Positions 25,966 through 34,526 of a DNA stretch of 54,790 bases are shown here, piece by piece. The notes under the pieces are model-generated. The model was not told the DNA's origin, did not search any database, and saw only the letters and a list, made by a program, of their open reading frames with translations. Position 1 is the first letter of the stretch. Every line of letters starts with the position of its first letter. The DNA lies in NCBI GenBank assembly GCA_964528575.1, contig CAZGTQ010000103.1:1-54790 (forward strand), given 5' to 3'. The position numbers were made by a program, and so were the translations under genes. This DNA comes from CAZGTQ01 sp964528575 (lineage in GTDB: Bacteria > Planctomycetota > UBA1135 > GCA-002686595).

Positions 25966-27150
25966 ATGAGCCTCTTCGAGTCGATCCGTCGTTTGCTGTT
26001 CGGCGAGCGCGACGGCGTGCGCCGCGCCGACCGCGACGTGGAGCGTCGGCGCGACGGGCGCGAGCGAGCCGGTGAGCGCGCACCGCGGGCCGCCGCGTCC
26101 GCCGGCGACCGCGCGCGCGTCGCCGCGCTCGGCCTGCCGCCGCTCGACGACGTCGCCGCGCTCGCCGCCGCGCTCGAGCTCGAAGCCGGCCGCCTGCGCT
26201 GGCTCGTCGACGCGCGCCGCCTCGCGGCCGAGCGCGACCCGCACTACCGGCTGACGGTCTGGATCAAGCGCGATGGGCGCTATCGCGTCGTCCTCGCGCC
26301 GCGCCCCGCGCTCAAGCGCACGCAACGCTGGATCCTGCGCAACGTGCTGGACCGTCTCACGGTCGAGCCGAGCGCGCACGGCTTCGTCCGCGGCCGTTCG
26401 ATCTTCACGAACGCCGCGCCGCACGTCGGCCGCGCCGTCGTGCTGCGCGTGGACGTGCGCGACTTCTTCCACCGCTTCAGCTACCGGCACGTGCTCGGTC
26501 TGTTCCGCTCCGTCGGCTACTCCAGCGAGGTCGCGAGCGCGCTCGCGTTCCTGTGCACCGCGCCCGTGCGCGAGATGCACGGCGCGTTCCTCGCGAGCGG
26601 CGAGCTCGACCCGCGCCGGCTGCGCGCCGCGATCGCGCACGGGCCGCGCGGCGGGCTGCACCCGATCCTCCCGCAGGGCGCGCCGACGAGCCCCGCGCTC
26701 GCGAACCTCTTGTGCCGCCGCCTCGACCGCCGCCTCGCCGGATTGGCGCACGCGTTCGGAGCGAGCTACACGCGCTACGCCGACGACCTGACGTTCTCGG
26801 GCGACGCGGCCTTCCGGCGCGACGTGCGCCGCTTCGTCCCGCTCCTGCGGCAGATCCTGCGCGAGGAGCGGCTGCCTCCGGCGCCCGGCAAGCTCGCGTT
26901 CGCCCGCAAGGGCGCCCGCCAGCGCGTCACCGGCCTCGTCGTCAACCGCCGGATCAACGTGCCGCGGGACGACGTCCGGCGCCTGCGGGCGATCGTGCAC
27001 AACTGCGTGACGCGCGGCCCGGCCGGCGAGAATCGCGCCGGCGCGCCGGACTTCCGCGCGCACCTGCGGGGGCGGATCGAGCACGTGCGCGCGGCGCACG
27101 CCGAGCACGGTGCGCGGCTGCTCGCGGAATTCGAGCGGATCGAGTGGTGA
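25966..27150 (+). CDS. Retron-type reverse transcriptase
   Basis: The 394-aa product starts at ATG 25966, 11 bp after the a2 end of the structured RNA. Residues 1-50 are basic and probably disordered. Residues about 55-380 are an RT domain: KRTQRWIL region, retron-specific N149-A-A-P-H153 (NAxxH), motif A with D163 and D166 in RVDVRDFF, LPQGAPTSPALANL, the catalytic Y271-A-D-D274 box, and V321-T-G323 (VTGLVVN), the second retron hallmark. The C-terminal RRLRAIVHNC to RGRIEHVRA segment matches the retron X/thumb region. By family knowledge it primes cDNA synthesis from a 2'-OH on its cognate msr RNA. No effector domain is fused. The M17 aminopeptidase gene begins 32 bp downstream and may be co-transcribed. 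It could alternatively be an orphan retron-like RT. Confidence 0.93.
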   Translation: MSLFESIRRLLFGERDGVRRADRDVERRRDGRERAGERAPRAAASAGDRARVAALGLPPLDDVAALAAALELEAGRLRWLVDARRLAAERDPHYRLTVWIKRDGRYRVVLAPRPALKRTQRWILRNVLDRLTVEPSAHGFVRGRSIFTNAAPHVGRAVVLRVDVRDFFHRFSYRHVLGLFRSVGYSSEVASALAFLCTAPVREMHGAFLASGELDPRRLRAAIAHGPRGGLHPILPQGAPTSPALANLLCRRLDRRLAGLAHAFGASYTRYADDLTFSGDAAFRRDVRRFVPLLRQILREERLPPAPGKLAFARKGARQRVTGLVVNRRINVPRDDVRRLRAIVHNCVTRGPAGENRAGAPDFRAHLRGRIEHVRAAHAEHGARLLAEFERIEW

Positions 27151-27182
27151 GCGCGCGGGCGCTCGGTCAGACTCGCCGGCCC

Positions 27183-28637
27183 ATGACCGACCGCATCTCG
27201 CTCGAGATCGACCTGGGCGACGCGCCGCGCGGGCGCGTCCTCGTCCTGCCCGTCACCGCCGACGACTTGCGCGCGGTGCGCTCCGGCTCCGGCGGCGCGC
27301 TGCCCGATACGGCGCGCGAGCACGTGCGCGCGCTGACCGAGGTCGGTCGCTTCGCCGCGCGGCCGAACGAGGACCTCGCGGTGCCGGATGGCGCGGGCGG
27401 CAGCGTCGTGCTCGTCGGCCGCGGGCCGCGGGCGAGCACCGACTCGATGCGCTCGGCCGCCGCGCGTGCGACCGCGCTCGTCGCCGACGGCGTGCCGTGG
27501 TCGCTCGCGTTCGTCGCGCCGCCGTCGCCGAGCGAGCTGCGCGCCGCGATCGAAGGCCTCTGCCTGGGCCCATATCGCTTCGGGCAGCGCAAGGCGCCCG
27601 CAACCGGGCCGCGGCCCGGCGCGTGCACCGTGCTCGCCGGCCGCGCAGCCGACGCCGCGCTCGTGCGCCGCACGCGCGCGGTCTGCGAGGCGGTGCTCCT
27701 GACGCGCGACCTCGTCAACATGCCGGCGTGCGACCAGGGACCGGCCGAGCTCGCCGACGCCGCGGTCGAGGTCGCACAGCGGCACGGCATGAAGGCGCGG
27801 GTCTGGCGCGTCGACGAGCTGCGCGAGCAGGGCTTCGGCCTGATCGACGCCGTCGGGCGCGGGAGCAACCGCACCCCGACGATGGCGGTGATCGAGCACC
27901 GGCTCGAAGGGCGCTCGCCGGCGCTCGCGCTCGTCGGCAAGGGCGTCGTGTTCGACAGCGGCGGGCTGGGGATCAAGCCGGCGGGCTCGATGCAGCTCAT
28001 GCGCAAGGACATGGGCGGCGCGGGCACCGTGATCGGCGTGCTCGACGCGATCGGCCGCACGGGGATCGACCTACCGCTCGTCGCGGTGCTGCCGTCGGCG
28101 GAGAACGCGATCGGGCCCGACGCGTTCCGGCCCGGCGACGTGCTGCGCTCGCGCGACGGCCTGACGGTCGAGATCGGGCACACCGACGCGGAGGGGCGGC
28201 TCCTGCTCGCGGACGCGCTCGCGCACGCGCGCGAGCTCGGAGCGGCGCGGCTGCTCGACGTCGCGACGCTGACCGGCGCGGCGCGCGTCGCGCTGGGGCC
28301 GAACGTCCCGGCGCTCTTCGGCACGGACGAGGACCTCGTCGCGCGTCTCCTCGAGCGCTCCGCGACGAACGACGAGCCTGCGTGGCGCCTGCCGCTCGTC
28401 GACGCCTACGAGGAGATGATCGACTCGCCGTGGGCGGACGTGAACAACTCGTCGTCGGACCGGCGCGGCGGAGCGATCACCGCGGCGCTCTTCCTGCGGC
28501 GCTTCACCGGCGACACGCCGTGGGCGCACGTCGACCTGTACGCGTGGGAGGACAAGGACCGGCCCGGCTTCGCGAAGGGCGCGAACGGGATGATGGTGCG
28601 CACGCTCACCGACGTCGTCGCCGACCTCGCCGGTTGA
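27183..28637 (+). CDS. M17 leucyl aminopeptidase-family protein, retron-adjacent
   Basis: The start at ATG 27183 gives 484 aa. The N-terminal 160 residues are the divergent M17 macro-like domain; the catalytic domain has K253 and D258 in VGKGVVFDSGG, the KDMGGAG helix, and H333-T-D-A-E-G-R339, where most family members have NTDAEGR. The metal ligands D335 and E337 and the catalytic R339 are kept, so activity as a cytosolic dizinc aminopeptidase is likely. A second, more canonical M17 gene is at 50495. Its place 32 bp after the retron RT on the same strand suggests co-transcription, but M17 enzymes are also ordinary housekeeping genes, so a functional link is only a hypothesis. Confidence 0.9.
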   Translation: MTDRISLEIDLGDAPRGRVLVLPVTADDLRAVRSGSGGALPDTAREHVRALTEVGRFAARPNEDLAVPDGAGGSVVLVGRGPRASTDSMRSAAARATALVADGVPWSLAFVAPPSPSELRAAIEGLCLGPYRFGQRKAPATGPRPGACTVLAGRAADAALVRRTRAVCEAVLLTRDLVNMPACDQGPAELADAAVEVAQRHGMKARVWRVDELREQGFGLIDAVGRGSNRTPTMAVIEHRLEGRSPALALVGKGVVFDSGGLGIKPAGSMQLMRKDMGGAGTVIGVLDAIGRTGIDLPLVAVLPSAENAIGPDAFRPGDVLRSRDGLTVEIGHTDAEGRLLLADALAHARELGAARLLDVATLTGAARVALGPNVPALFGTDEDLVARLLERSATNDEPAWRLPLVDAYEEMIDSPWADVNNSSSDRRGGAITAALFLRRFTGDTPWAHVDLYAWEDKDRPGFAKGANGMMVRTLTDVVADLAG

Positions 28638-28638
28638 C

Positions 28639-28660
28639 GCGCGGCTGCTCAGCGCCGCGC
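28639..28660. terminator. Short hairpin between convergent stop codons
   Basis: A perfect 7-bp GC stem (28639-28645 with 28654-28660) and an 8-nt loop lie in the 11-bp gap between two convergent genes and overlap the stop of the minus-strand one. It is small, and a role in termination is only plausible. Confidence 0.4.
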
Positions 28661-29785
28661 CGGCTGGCTCGCGAGCACGGCGTCGATCGCGCCGAGCAGC
28701 TCTTCGAGCCCGTCCTCGTCGTGGTCGCCCATGTGGCCGATGCGGAACGTCGCGCCCTTGAGCGGCCCGTAGCCGTTCGAGATGCGCAGGCCGCGCTCGA
28801 CCAGGCCCGCGATCAGCAGCTCGACGTCGATCGAGCCCGAGCGCAGGCACGCGACGGTGGGGGAGCGCAGGCCCTCGCGGGGGAACGGCTCCAGAGCGCG
28901 GGACTGCGCCCATTGGAGCGTGCGGTCGCGCATCCGCTCGTGCTTCTCGTAGCGCGCCTGCCACGCGTCGCGGCCCGAGCGCTTCGCGTCCTGCGCGCGC
29001 AGCGTCGCGCCGGCGGTGATGTCCTCGAGCTGGTTCGCGAGCGCGCGGTAGAGCGGGATGCACGGCGTCGCGGGCGTCTTGCGCGCCTCGTGCCCCTCGA
29101 GGAGGCGCACGGGGTCGAGGAACCAGCCGCGGTTCGGCCGCTCGCGCGCGCGCTCGACGTAGCGGGCCGACGCGCAGAACACCGTCAGGCCCGGCGGGAG
29201 CGCGAGCGCCTTCTGGACGCCCGCGAGCATCAAGTCGGCGCCGTTCGCGTCGAAGTCGACCGGCGCGCCCGCGAGCAGGCTGACCACGTCGACGAGCAGG
29301 AGCGTCTCCGGGTTCGTCGCGTCGCGCGCCGCGGCGAGCGGCCCGATCGGGGTGCACACGCCGGTGGACGTCTCGTTCGCGACGACGGTCACGGCGTCGA
29401 ACGGGCCTTGCTCGGCGAGCACCCGGTGCAGCTCCTGCGGCGTGACCGTGGCGCCCCAATCGACGTCGAGCGCGACCGCGTCCTTGCCGAGCAGGCGCGC
29501 CATCTCGTGCCAGCGCTTCGAGAACGCGCCGTTGACGACGCCGAGGATGCGCGCGCCGCAGCCGAGCAGCGCGCCCTCCATCACGCCGCTCGCGCTCGTC
29601 GACGCGACGGCGCAACGCGCGCTGCTGCCCGGCGCCAGGCCGAATGCGTGGGGCAGGTGCGGATCGATGCGCGCGATCAGCTCGCGCATCTCGGGCGCGC
29701 GGTGACCGATCATCGGCTCCGCGCACGCGGCGAGGATCGCGGGGCGGACTTCGGTGGGACCGGGGATCCAGAGCTTGGTCGTCAT
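28649..29785 (-). CDS. Class V aminotransferase, probably phosphoserine aminotransferase role
   Basis: The 378-aa PLP enzyme starts at ATG 29785, overlapping the serB stop (ATGA). It opens with the typical WIPGPTEVRPAIL, has an ANETSTGV substrate loop and a DVVSLLAGAPVDFD strand, and the PLP-binding lysine is K192 in LAGVQKALALPPG. By sequence type it belongs with alanine-glyoxylate/serine-pyruvate aminotransferases and their SerC-like relatives. Its place as third gene of a serA-serB operon argues for the transamination step of phosphorylated serine synthesis (3-phosphohydroxypyruvate to phosphoserine). That specificity is inferred from context. Confidence 0.88.
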   Translation of the reverse strand: MTTKLWIPGPTEVRPAILAACAEPMIGHRAPEMRELIARIDPHLPHAFGLAPGSSARCAVASTSASGVMEGALLGCGARILGVVNGAFSKRWHEMARLLGKDAVALDVDWGATVTPQELHRVLAEQGPFDAVTVVANETSTGVCTPIGPLAAARDATNPETLLLVDVVSLLAGAPVDFDANGADLMLAGVQKALALPPGLTVFCASARYVERARERPNRGWFLDPVRLLEGHEARKTPATPCIPLYRALANQLEDITAGATLRAQDAKRSGRDAWQARYEKHERMRDRTLQWAQSRALEPFPREGLRSPTVACLRSGSIDVELLIAGLVERGLRISNGYGPLKGATFRIGHMGDHDEDGLEELLGAIDAVLASQPARR

Positions 29786-30549
29786 CGGCGCGCTCGGTCG
29801 AGCCAGGGGCGGGCGGCGTCGAGCAGGGTAGCGTGTCGGGGATCGGACGCGAGCCGCTCGATCTCGTTCGGCGCGAGGAGGAGCGGGACGAGCGCGGCGA
29901 GGTCGGGCGCGTCGCACGAGACGCTCGCCGCGGCGTGCACCGCCGCGCGGCGCACGACGCCGCCGAACGCGACGAAGCGCGCGACGCGGTCCGCCGCCTC
30001 GAGGTCGGTCGCGCCGTCGCCGACGAGCGCGATCCGCTCGAGCCGCTCCTCGCGCGCGAGCGCCGCGACGACGTCGCGCTTGCCGAGCGAGCGCGCGAGC
30101 GGCGAGCGCTCGTCGTAGCCCGTGTAGCGGCCGCGCTCGTCGTGGCGCAGCGCGACCGCGTGGACGTCCCGGTCGCGCACGCCCAGCGTCGCGGCGAGCG
30201 CCTCGACCGCCTGGCGCACGCCGCCCGAGACGATCGCGACGCGCTTCTGGGCAGCCGCGAGCGCGGCGACGAGCTCGGCGGCGTGGGGGAGCGCGGTCTC
30301 GACGTAGCGCCGGCCCACGCTCTCGACCTCCGCGCGCGTCGGACCGATCAGCTCGAGCCGCCGTCCGTAGACCGACTCGAGCGGCACCGAGCCGTCCATC
30401 GCGGCGTCGGTGAGCGCGGCGATGCGCGCGCCGGCGCCCGGGCGCAGCGCCGCGAGCTCGTCGATGCCCTCGAGCGACGAGAGGGTCGAGTCGCAGTCGA
30501 AGACGACCGCGTCGTAGGGCGGCGGCGAGTCGGCGATCCGCGCGCTCAT
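29782..30549 (-). CDS. serB: Phosphoserine phosphatase-like HAD hydrolase
   Basis: The 255-aa product has the HAD nucleophile motif VVFDCDSTL (D18, D20), SerB-like EGIDELA specificity residues, the IVSGGVRQAVEAL motif II, and GDGATDLEAA as motif III/IV. These match phosphoserine phosphatase, the last step of serine synthesis, more than other HAD enzymes. It overlaps both neighbours by 4 bp (ATGA) in a serA-serB-aminotransferase operon, implying translational coupling and balanced output. The C-terminal 50 residues extend beyond the usual SerB core. Confidence 0.88.
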   Translation of the reverse strand: MSARIADSPPPYDAVVFDCDSTLSSLEGIDELAALRPGAGARIAALTDAAMDGSVPLESVYGRRLELIGPTRAEVESVGRRYVETALPHAAELVAALAAAQKRVAIVSGGVRQAVEALAATLGVRDRDVHAVALRHDERGRYTGYDERSPLARSLGKRDVVAALAREERLERIALVGDGATDLEAADRVARFVAFGGVVRRAAVHAAASVSCDAPDLAALVPLLLAPNEIERLASDPRHATLLDAARPWLDRARR

Positions 30550-32198
30550 CCGAGCCGCACGAGCTGGACCTCCTCGATCGGGTCCAGCGCACGCAGCGCC
30601 TCGAGGACGTCGGCCGAGGGCACGTCGTACAGAGTCAGGAAGCCGCAGGCGAGGCCGCTGCCGTCGCGCGGGGGCCCGAGCTCGATGCGGCGGATGTTGA
30701 TTCCGTGCTTGCCGAGCACCGTGCCGAGCTGTCCGACGACGCCGGGGACGTCGCGGTGGCGCGTGATCAGGAGCGGGCCATCGGGCGGCAGGTCGAGGTG
30801 CACGTCGTCGATGCGCACGATGCGCGGCTCGCGGCCGAAGACGGTGCCGGTGACGAGGCGCGACGTGCCGCCGGCGCGCGTCGAGGCGCGCACCTTGATC
30901 TGGCCGTCGCGGTACCACGGCTCGTCGTCGATCCCCTCGAGCAAGCGCAGGCCCCGCTCGCGCGCGACGCCCTCGGCGTTGACGAAGTTGACGGTCTCCG
31001 CGCCGACGCCGTGGCGCAAGATGCCCGCCAGCAGCGCGCGACGCAGGTGGCCCGCGTCGTGGCGCGCGACCTCGCCGGCGACGGTGAGCTCGAGCTTGCG
31101 GATCGGGCCGGCGATGCGCTGGGCGAGGAAGCTGCCGATGCGCTCGGCGAGCACGAGGAACGGGCCGAGGATCGCGAGCTCCTGGCGCGAGAGCGGCGGA
31201 GCGTTGACCGCATTCTGCGCGACGCCCTCGAGCAGGAAGTCGGCGATCTGCTTGGCGATGTCGGCCGCGACCTTGTGCTGCGCCTCGTGCGACGAAGCGC
31301 CCAGGTGCGGCGTCACGATGACGTCGTCGCGGCGCAGCAGCGGATGGTCCGCCGGCGGCGGCTCTTTCTCGAGCACGTCGAACGCCGCGCCCGCGAGCCG
31401 GCCCTCGACGAGGGCGTCGAGCACAGCTTCCTCGTCGACGACGCCGCCGCGCGACGCGTTGATCAGCCGCGCGCCGGGCTTCATCTTCATCGTCGCCTCC
31501 CACGAGATCAGGTTGCGCGTCGCGTCGGTCAGCGGCACGTGCAGCGAGACGAAGTCCGAGCGCGCCAGCAGCTCGTCGAACGTCACGAGGACCACGCCGG
31601 CGATCGAAACGTCCGCGCCCGGCTCGAGGTAGGGGTCGTACGCGACGACGTCCATGTGCAGGCCGCGCGCGCGGTCGGCGAGCAGCCGGCCGATGCGTCC
31701 CAGCCCCACGATGCCGAGCGTCTTGCCCGTGAGCTCCGTGCCGAGCAGCCCCTTCTTCTTCCACTGCCCCGCGCGCACGCTGCGGTCCGCGAGCGGGATG
31801 TGCCGCGCGAGCGAGACGAGCAGCGCGAGCGCGTGCTCCGCCGTCGTCGTCGCGTTCCCCGCGGGGGTGTTCATCACGACGATGCCGCGCTCGGTCGCCG
31901 CGTCGCAGTCGACGTTGTCGACGCCGATGCCGGCGCGCCCGACGACCTTCAGCCGCGCCGCCGCCTCGAGAACGCGTCGCGTGACGCGCGTGCCCGAGCG
32001 CACGACGAGCGCGTCGTACGCGCCGATGCGCTGCGCGAGCGCATCCTCGTCGAGCCCGACGGCGACGTCGGGCTCGAGCCCGCGCGCGCGGAACGTCTCG
32101 AGCGCGATCGCGTCGAGCGGATCGCTGATCAGGATGCGCGGCGCGCCCGCGCTCGCGTCGCCGGTCTCCGGCGCGCTGCGGGTGCCTGGCGCGTTCAA
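30546..32198 (-). CDS. serA: D-3-phosphoglycerate dehydrogenase (long form, with ACT domain)
   Basis: It makes the first committed step of serine synthesis. Features are the NAD-binding GLGRIG motif, catalytic Arg in ASRGGVVDEE, Glu in FDVLEKEPP and His in TPHLGASSHEAQ, followed by the intervening ASB domain (about residues 340-470) and a C-terminal ACT domain (LLITRHRDVPGVVGQLGTVL) that usually binds serine for feedback control. The only in-frame ATG upstream (32390) lies inside ruvA, so a TTG at 32198, preceded by GAGGAACGAG about 5 bp before, is the most likely start (550 aa); other non-ATG starts are possible. A four-copy 10-bp repeat lies just upstream of this start. Confidence 0.9.
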   Translation of the reverse strand: MNAPGTRSAPETGDASAGAPRILISDPLDAIALETFRARGLEPDVAVGLDEDALAQRIGAYDALVVRSGTRVTRRVLEAAARLKVVGRAGIGVDNVDCDAATERGIVVMNTPAGNATTTAEHALALLVSLARHIPLADRSVRAGQWKKKGLLGTELTGKTLGIVGLGRIGRLLADRARGLHMDVVAYDPYLEPGADVSIAGVVLVTFDELLARSDFVSLHVPLTDATRNLISWEATMKMKPGARLINASRGGVVDEEAVLDALVEGRLAGAAFDVLEKEPPPADHPLLRRDDVIVTPHLGASSHEAQHKVAADIAKQIADFLLEGVAQNAVNAPPLSRQELAILGPFLVLAERIGSFLAQRIAGPIRKLELTVAGEVARHDAGHLRRALLAGILRHGVGAETVNFVNAEGVARERGLRLLEGIDDEPWYRDGQIKVRASTRAGGTSRLVTGTVFGREPRIVRIDDVHLDLPPDGPLLITRHRDVPGVVGQLGTVLGKHGINIRRIELGPPRDGSGLACGFLTLYDVPSADVLEALRALDPIEEVQLVRLG

Positions 32199-32230
32199 GG
32201 GCGCTCGTTCCTCGTCGTTCCCCAAAGTTC

Positions 32231-32270
32231 CTCGACGTTGCTCGACGTTCTTCGACGTTGCTCGACGTTG
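32231..32270 (-). repeat. 10-bp tandem repeat in the serA leader
   Basis: Four consecutive copies of CTCGACGTTG (plus-strand sense; copies 2 and 3 have one substitution each) occupy 32231-32270, with degenerate copies on both sides (for example CTCGTCGTTC at 32211). The array lies about 33 bp upstream of the inferred TTG start of serA and downstream of ruvA. It belongs to a set of short leader repeats seen across the window. Confidence 0.85.
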
Positions 32271-32304
32271 CTCACCAAACAGTGCGAGCGAGAGCGGGGG
32301 AGCG

Positions 32305-32904
32305 TCAGGGCGCGAGAGCGGCGCGCACGAGCAGCTCGAGATCGGTGGGATCGACGCGTTGCGCCGCCGCCTCCACGCTGCGGCGCGCATCCTTCTCGTT
32401 GAAGCCGATCGAGACGAGCGCGACGAACGCGTCCTCCACGTTGCGCGCCGCGTCGGCCGCGCGCGGGACGAGCACGTCGTCCGCCGCCCGCGCTACCGTT
32501 CCGACCAGCGCCGTCGCCTGGTCCCGCAGGTCGAGCACGATCTGCTCGGCGGTCTTCTTGCCGACGCCCTTGACGCGCTGGAGCGACTTCGTGTCGCCCT
32601 CGGCGACCGCGCGCAACAGGTCCGCGCGCGGCAGCCCCGACAGGATGCCGAGCGCCATCGCGGGGCCGACGCCGCGCACGCGCAACAGCAGCCGGAACAC
32701 GTCGCGCGTCGCGCGGTCGGGGGAGCCGTAGAGCTGGTGCGCGTCTTCGCGCACGACGAAGTGCGTCCAGATGCGCGCGCTCTTGCCGGCATCGGGGAGC
32801 GCGCTGCCGAGCGGCACGGCGATGTCGTAGCCGATGCCGGCGACCTCGAGGATCAGCCGCGCGGCGCCGCGCTCGACGACGCGCCCCTCGAGGTACTCGT
32901 ACAA
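32305..32904 (-). CDS. ruvA: Holliday junction branch migration protein RuvA
   Basis: The protein tetramerises on Holliday junctions and recruits the RuvB motor. The start is a TTG at 32904 giving LYEYLEGRVVERG, the normal RuvA N-terminus, with AGCAGG about 8 bp upstream; the product is 199 aa. The OB-fold runs to about residue 65, the two helix-hairpin-helix motifs are in RLLLRVRGVGPAMALGILSG and LQRVKGVGKKTAEQIVLDL, and domain III (NVEDAFVALVSIGF) is at the C-terminus. ruvB and ruvC are not in the window. It follows the TPR/alpha-CTD gene by 17 bp. Confidence 0.94.
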   Translation of the reverse strand: MYEYLEGRVVERGAARLILEVAGIGYDIAVPLGSALPDAGKSARIWTHFVVREDAHQLYGSPDRATRDVFRLLLRVRGVGPAMALGILSGLPRADLLRAVAEGDTKSLQRVKGVGKKTAEQIVLDLRDQATALVGTVARAADDVLVPRAADAARNVEDAFVALVSIGFNEKDARRSVEAAAQRVDPTDLELLVRAALAP

Positions 32905-32921
32905 GCAGGACCTGCTCGCGC

Positions 32922-34289
32922 CTACTTCTTGTCGCCGCGCAGGGTCAGGCCGAGCTCGGCGAGCTTGTTCTTGAGCTCCTGCAGCGACGTGACGCCGAAG
33001 TTGGGCATCCCGAGCAGCTCGTCGGACGAGTGCTTGAGGATGTCGCCGACGGTCAGGCAGCCCAGCGCCTCGACCGTGCGGCGGGCGCGGATCGAGAGCT
33101 GCAGCTCCGTGATCGGGTGGTTGAGCGTGTCGTCCTGCTCGCCGCCGGCGCGCGCACGGTGCGCGGCCGACTCGACGCTGGCGACGGCCTCGTCGCGCGG
33201 CATGCCGAGGCGCAGGCCCTTGCTGTGCAGGATCTCCTTGATCTCGTTCAGCGACGTCTCGCCGAAGTTCTTGTAGGAGAGCAGCTCCTGCTCCGTGCGG
33301 CACACGAGGTCGCCGAGCGTCGTGATGTTCATCTTGTTGAGGCAGTTGCGCGCCCGCACCGACAGCTCGAAGTCGGTGATCGGGATGCGGAGGATCTGGT
33401 TGAGGCGATCCTCCTTCCGCTCCTGGTCCTCGTCGTAGTACATGTCGATCGCCTGCTTCGCGTCCTCGAGGTACAGGCGCGCGCGCTTGTTCCTCGGGAA
33501 GCTGCGAACGACCGTCTCGTAGCAGGCGGCCGCGTCCTGGTCGCGCCCGGCGTCCTCGTAGAGCACGCCGAGGTTGATCAGCACGTTCGCGTCGATCGGG
33601 CGGTACTGGCAGAGCTGCTCGTACAGATCGAGCGCGAGGTCGTCGAGCCCGCTGCGCTCGGCGAGGTGGGCCGCGCGGAACACCGCCGTGCGCATCGACG
33701 GGTCGCGCTCCTTCGCGGCGACGTACGCGTTGATCGCGGCCTCGGGGTCGCGCTCGAGCTCGGCGAGACGGCCGCGCACGTAGCTCTGTTCGGCCGTGTC
33801 GGCGAACGAGGCGGGCGCGTTGTCGATGCCCTGGACGAGCGAATCGAGCGCCGTGTCCCAGTCGTCCGCCGCGAGGGCCGCCTCGGCGCGCGCCTCGAGC
33901 ATGCCCGCGCGCGGCGACGGCTCGTCGGGGTACGCCTCGGAGAGCTCGGTCAAGATCGGCGCCGCCTCCGCATAGCGGTGCAGCGCCATGAGCGCCTTGG
34001 CGCGCGTGTACGCGGCGACCGCATCCTTGGGGTGCGCGGCGAGCACGTCGATCGCCTCGACGTGCCGGCCGAGCATCCACAGCCCCAAGCCTTTGCGGCG
34101 GCCTTCCTCGCCGCTCGGCGGCAGGCCGTCGACGAGCGCTTGGAAGCTGCGCAGGCGCTCTGCGCTCGAGTAGATCTCGGCGCGAGCGTCGTCGAGCTGC
34201 GAGAAGCTGGGCCTCTCGCTGGACATCAGGTCGAAGCGAGCGCGCGGCTCGGCGGTCGCGGTCGGAGCGTCGGGTTCCGCGGGGGTCAT
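32922..34289 (-). CDS. TPR protein with two RNA polymerase alpha-CTD-like domains
   Basis: The 455-aa product starts at ATG 34289 (MTPAEPDAPTATAEPRARFD). Residues about 60-290 are TPR helices with good spacing (AVAAYTRAKALMALHRYAEAAPILTEL and PIDANVLINLGVLYEDAGRDQDAAA, shown here only in part). Two copies of the RNA polymerase alpha C-terminal domain follow, at about 300-360 and 389-450; both carry the helix-hairpin-helix core (ITTLGDLVCRTEQELLSYKNFG and its second copy), beginning with ITDFELSVRARNCL and ITELQLSIRARRTV. Alpha-CTD binds UP elements and activators, so this soluble protein may act in transcription or bind DNA through paired HhH units. It is not the normal rpoA, as no N-terminal assembly domain is present. 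It heads the ruvA-serA gene string. Confidence 0.85.
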   Translation of the reverse strand: MTPAEPDAPTATAEPRARFDLMSSERPSFSQLDDARAEIYSSAERLRSFQALVDGLPPSGEEGRRKGLGLWMLGRHVEAIDVLAAHPKDAVAAYTRAKALMALHRYAEAAPILTELSEAYPDEPSPRAGMLEARAEAALAADDWDTALDSLVQGIDNAPASFADTAEQSYVRGRLAELERDPEAAINAYVAAKERDPSMRTAVFRAAHLAERSGLDDLALDLYEQLCQYRPIDANVLINLGVLYEDAGRDQDAAACYETVVRSFPRNKRARLYLEDAKQAIDMYYDEDQERKEDRLNQILRIPITDFELSVRARNCLNKMNITTLGDLVCRTEQELLSYKNFGETSLNEIKEILHSKGLRLGMPRDEAVASVESAAHRARAGGEQDDTLNHPITELQLSIRARRTVEALGCLTVGDILKHSSDELLGMPNFGVTSLQELKNKLAELGLTLRGDKK

Positions 34290-34345
34290 CGTCTCGCTGC
34301 CCTCGGTTCGGGGGTGCGTTCTGGGGTGGCGCGCACGCGAACTAC

Positions 34346-34385
34346 CGTTCGGCGGCGCGGTTCGGGGGCGCGGTTCGGGGCGCGG
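34346..34385 (-). repeat. 12-13-bp tandem repeat in the leader of the TPR/alpha-CTD gene
   Basis: CGCGGTTCGGGGG at 34356-34368, CGCGGTTCGGGG at 34369-34380 and a partial copy to 34385, with a degenerate copy before them, form a short direct-repeat array. It lies about 60-95 bp upstream of the minus-strand start at 34289 in the 237-bp region shared with the divergent murA. Confidence 0.7.
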
Positions 34386-34526
34386 AGCGCGCTCGGCCCG
34401 AACGAGGGCGAACAATCTAGATCCGCGGACGGGCCCGGTCAATGGACGCGGACGCGCTCGGATTCCCCCCTCGAAGCTTCTTCGGGCGCCCCGCGGTCGG
34501 AAGAATGGGCCGCGGAGGGGCAGCAC

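Noticed and set aside
32199..32390. Long SerA form beginning at the ATG 32390
   Set aside because: It would run through the end of ruvA on the same strand and translate the leader repeat; the TTG at 32198 has a ribosome-binding site and fits the family length.
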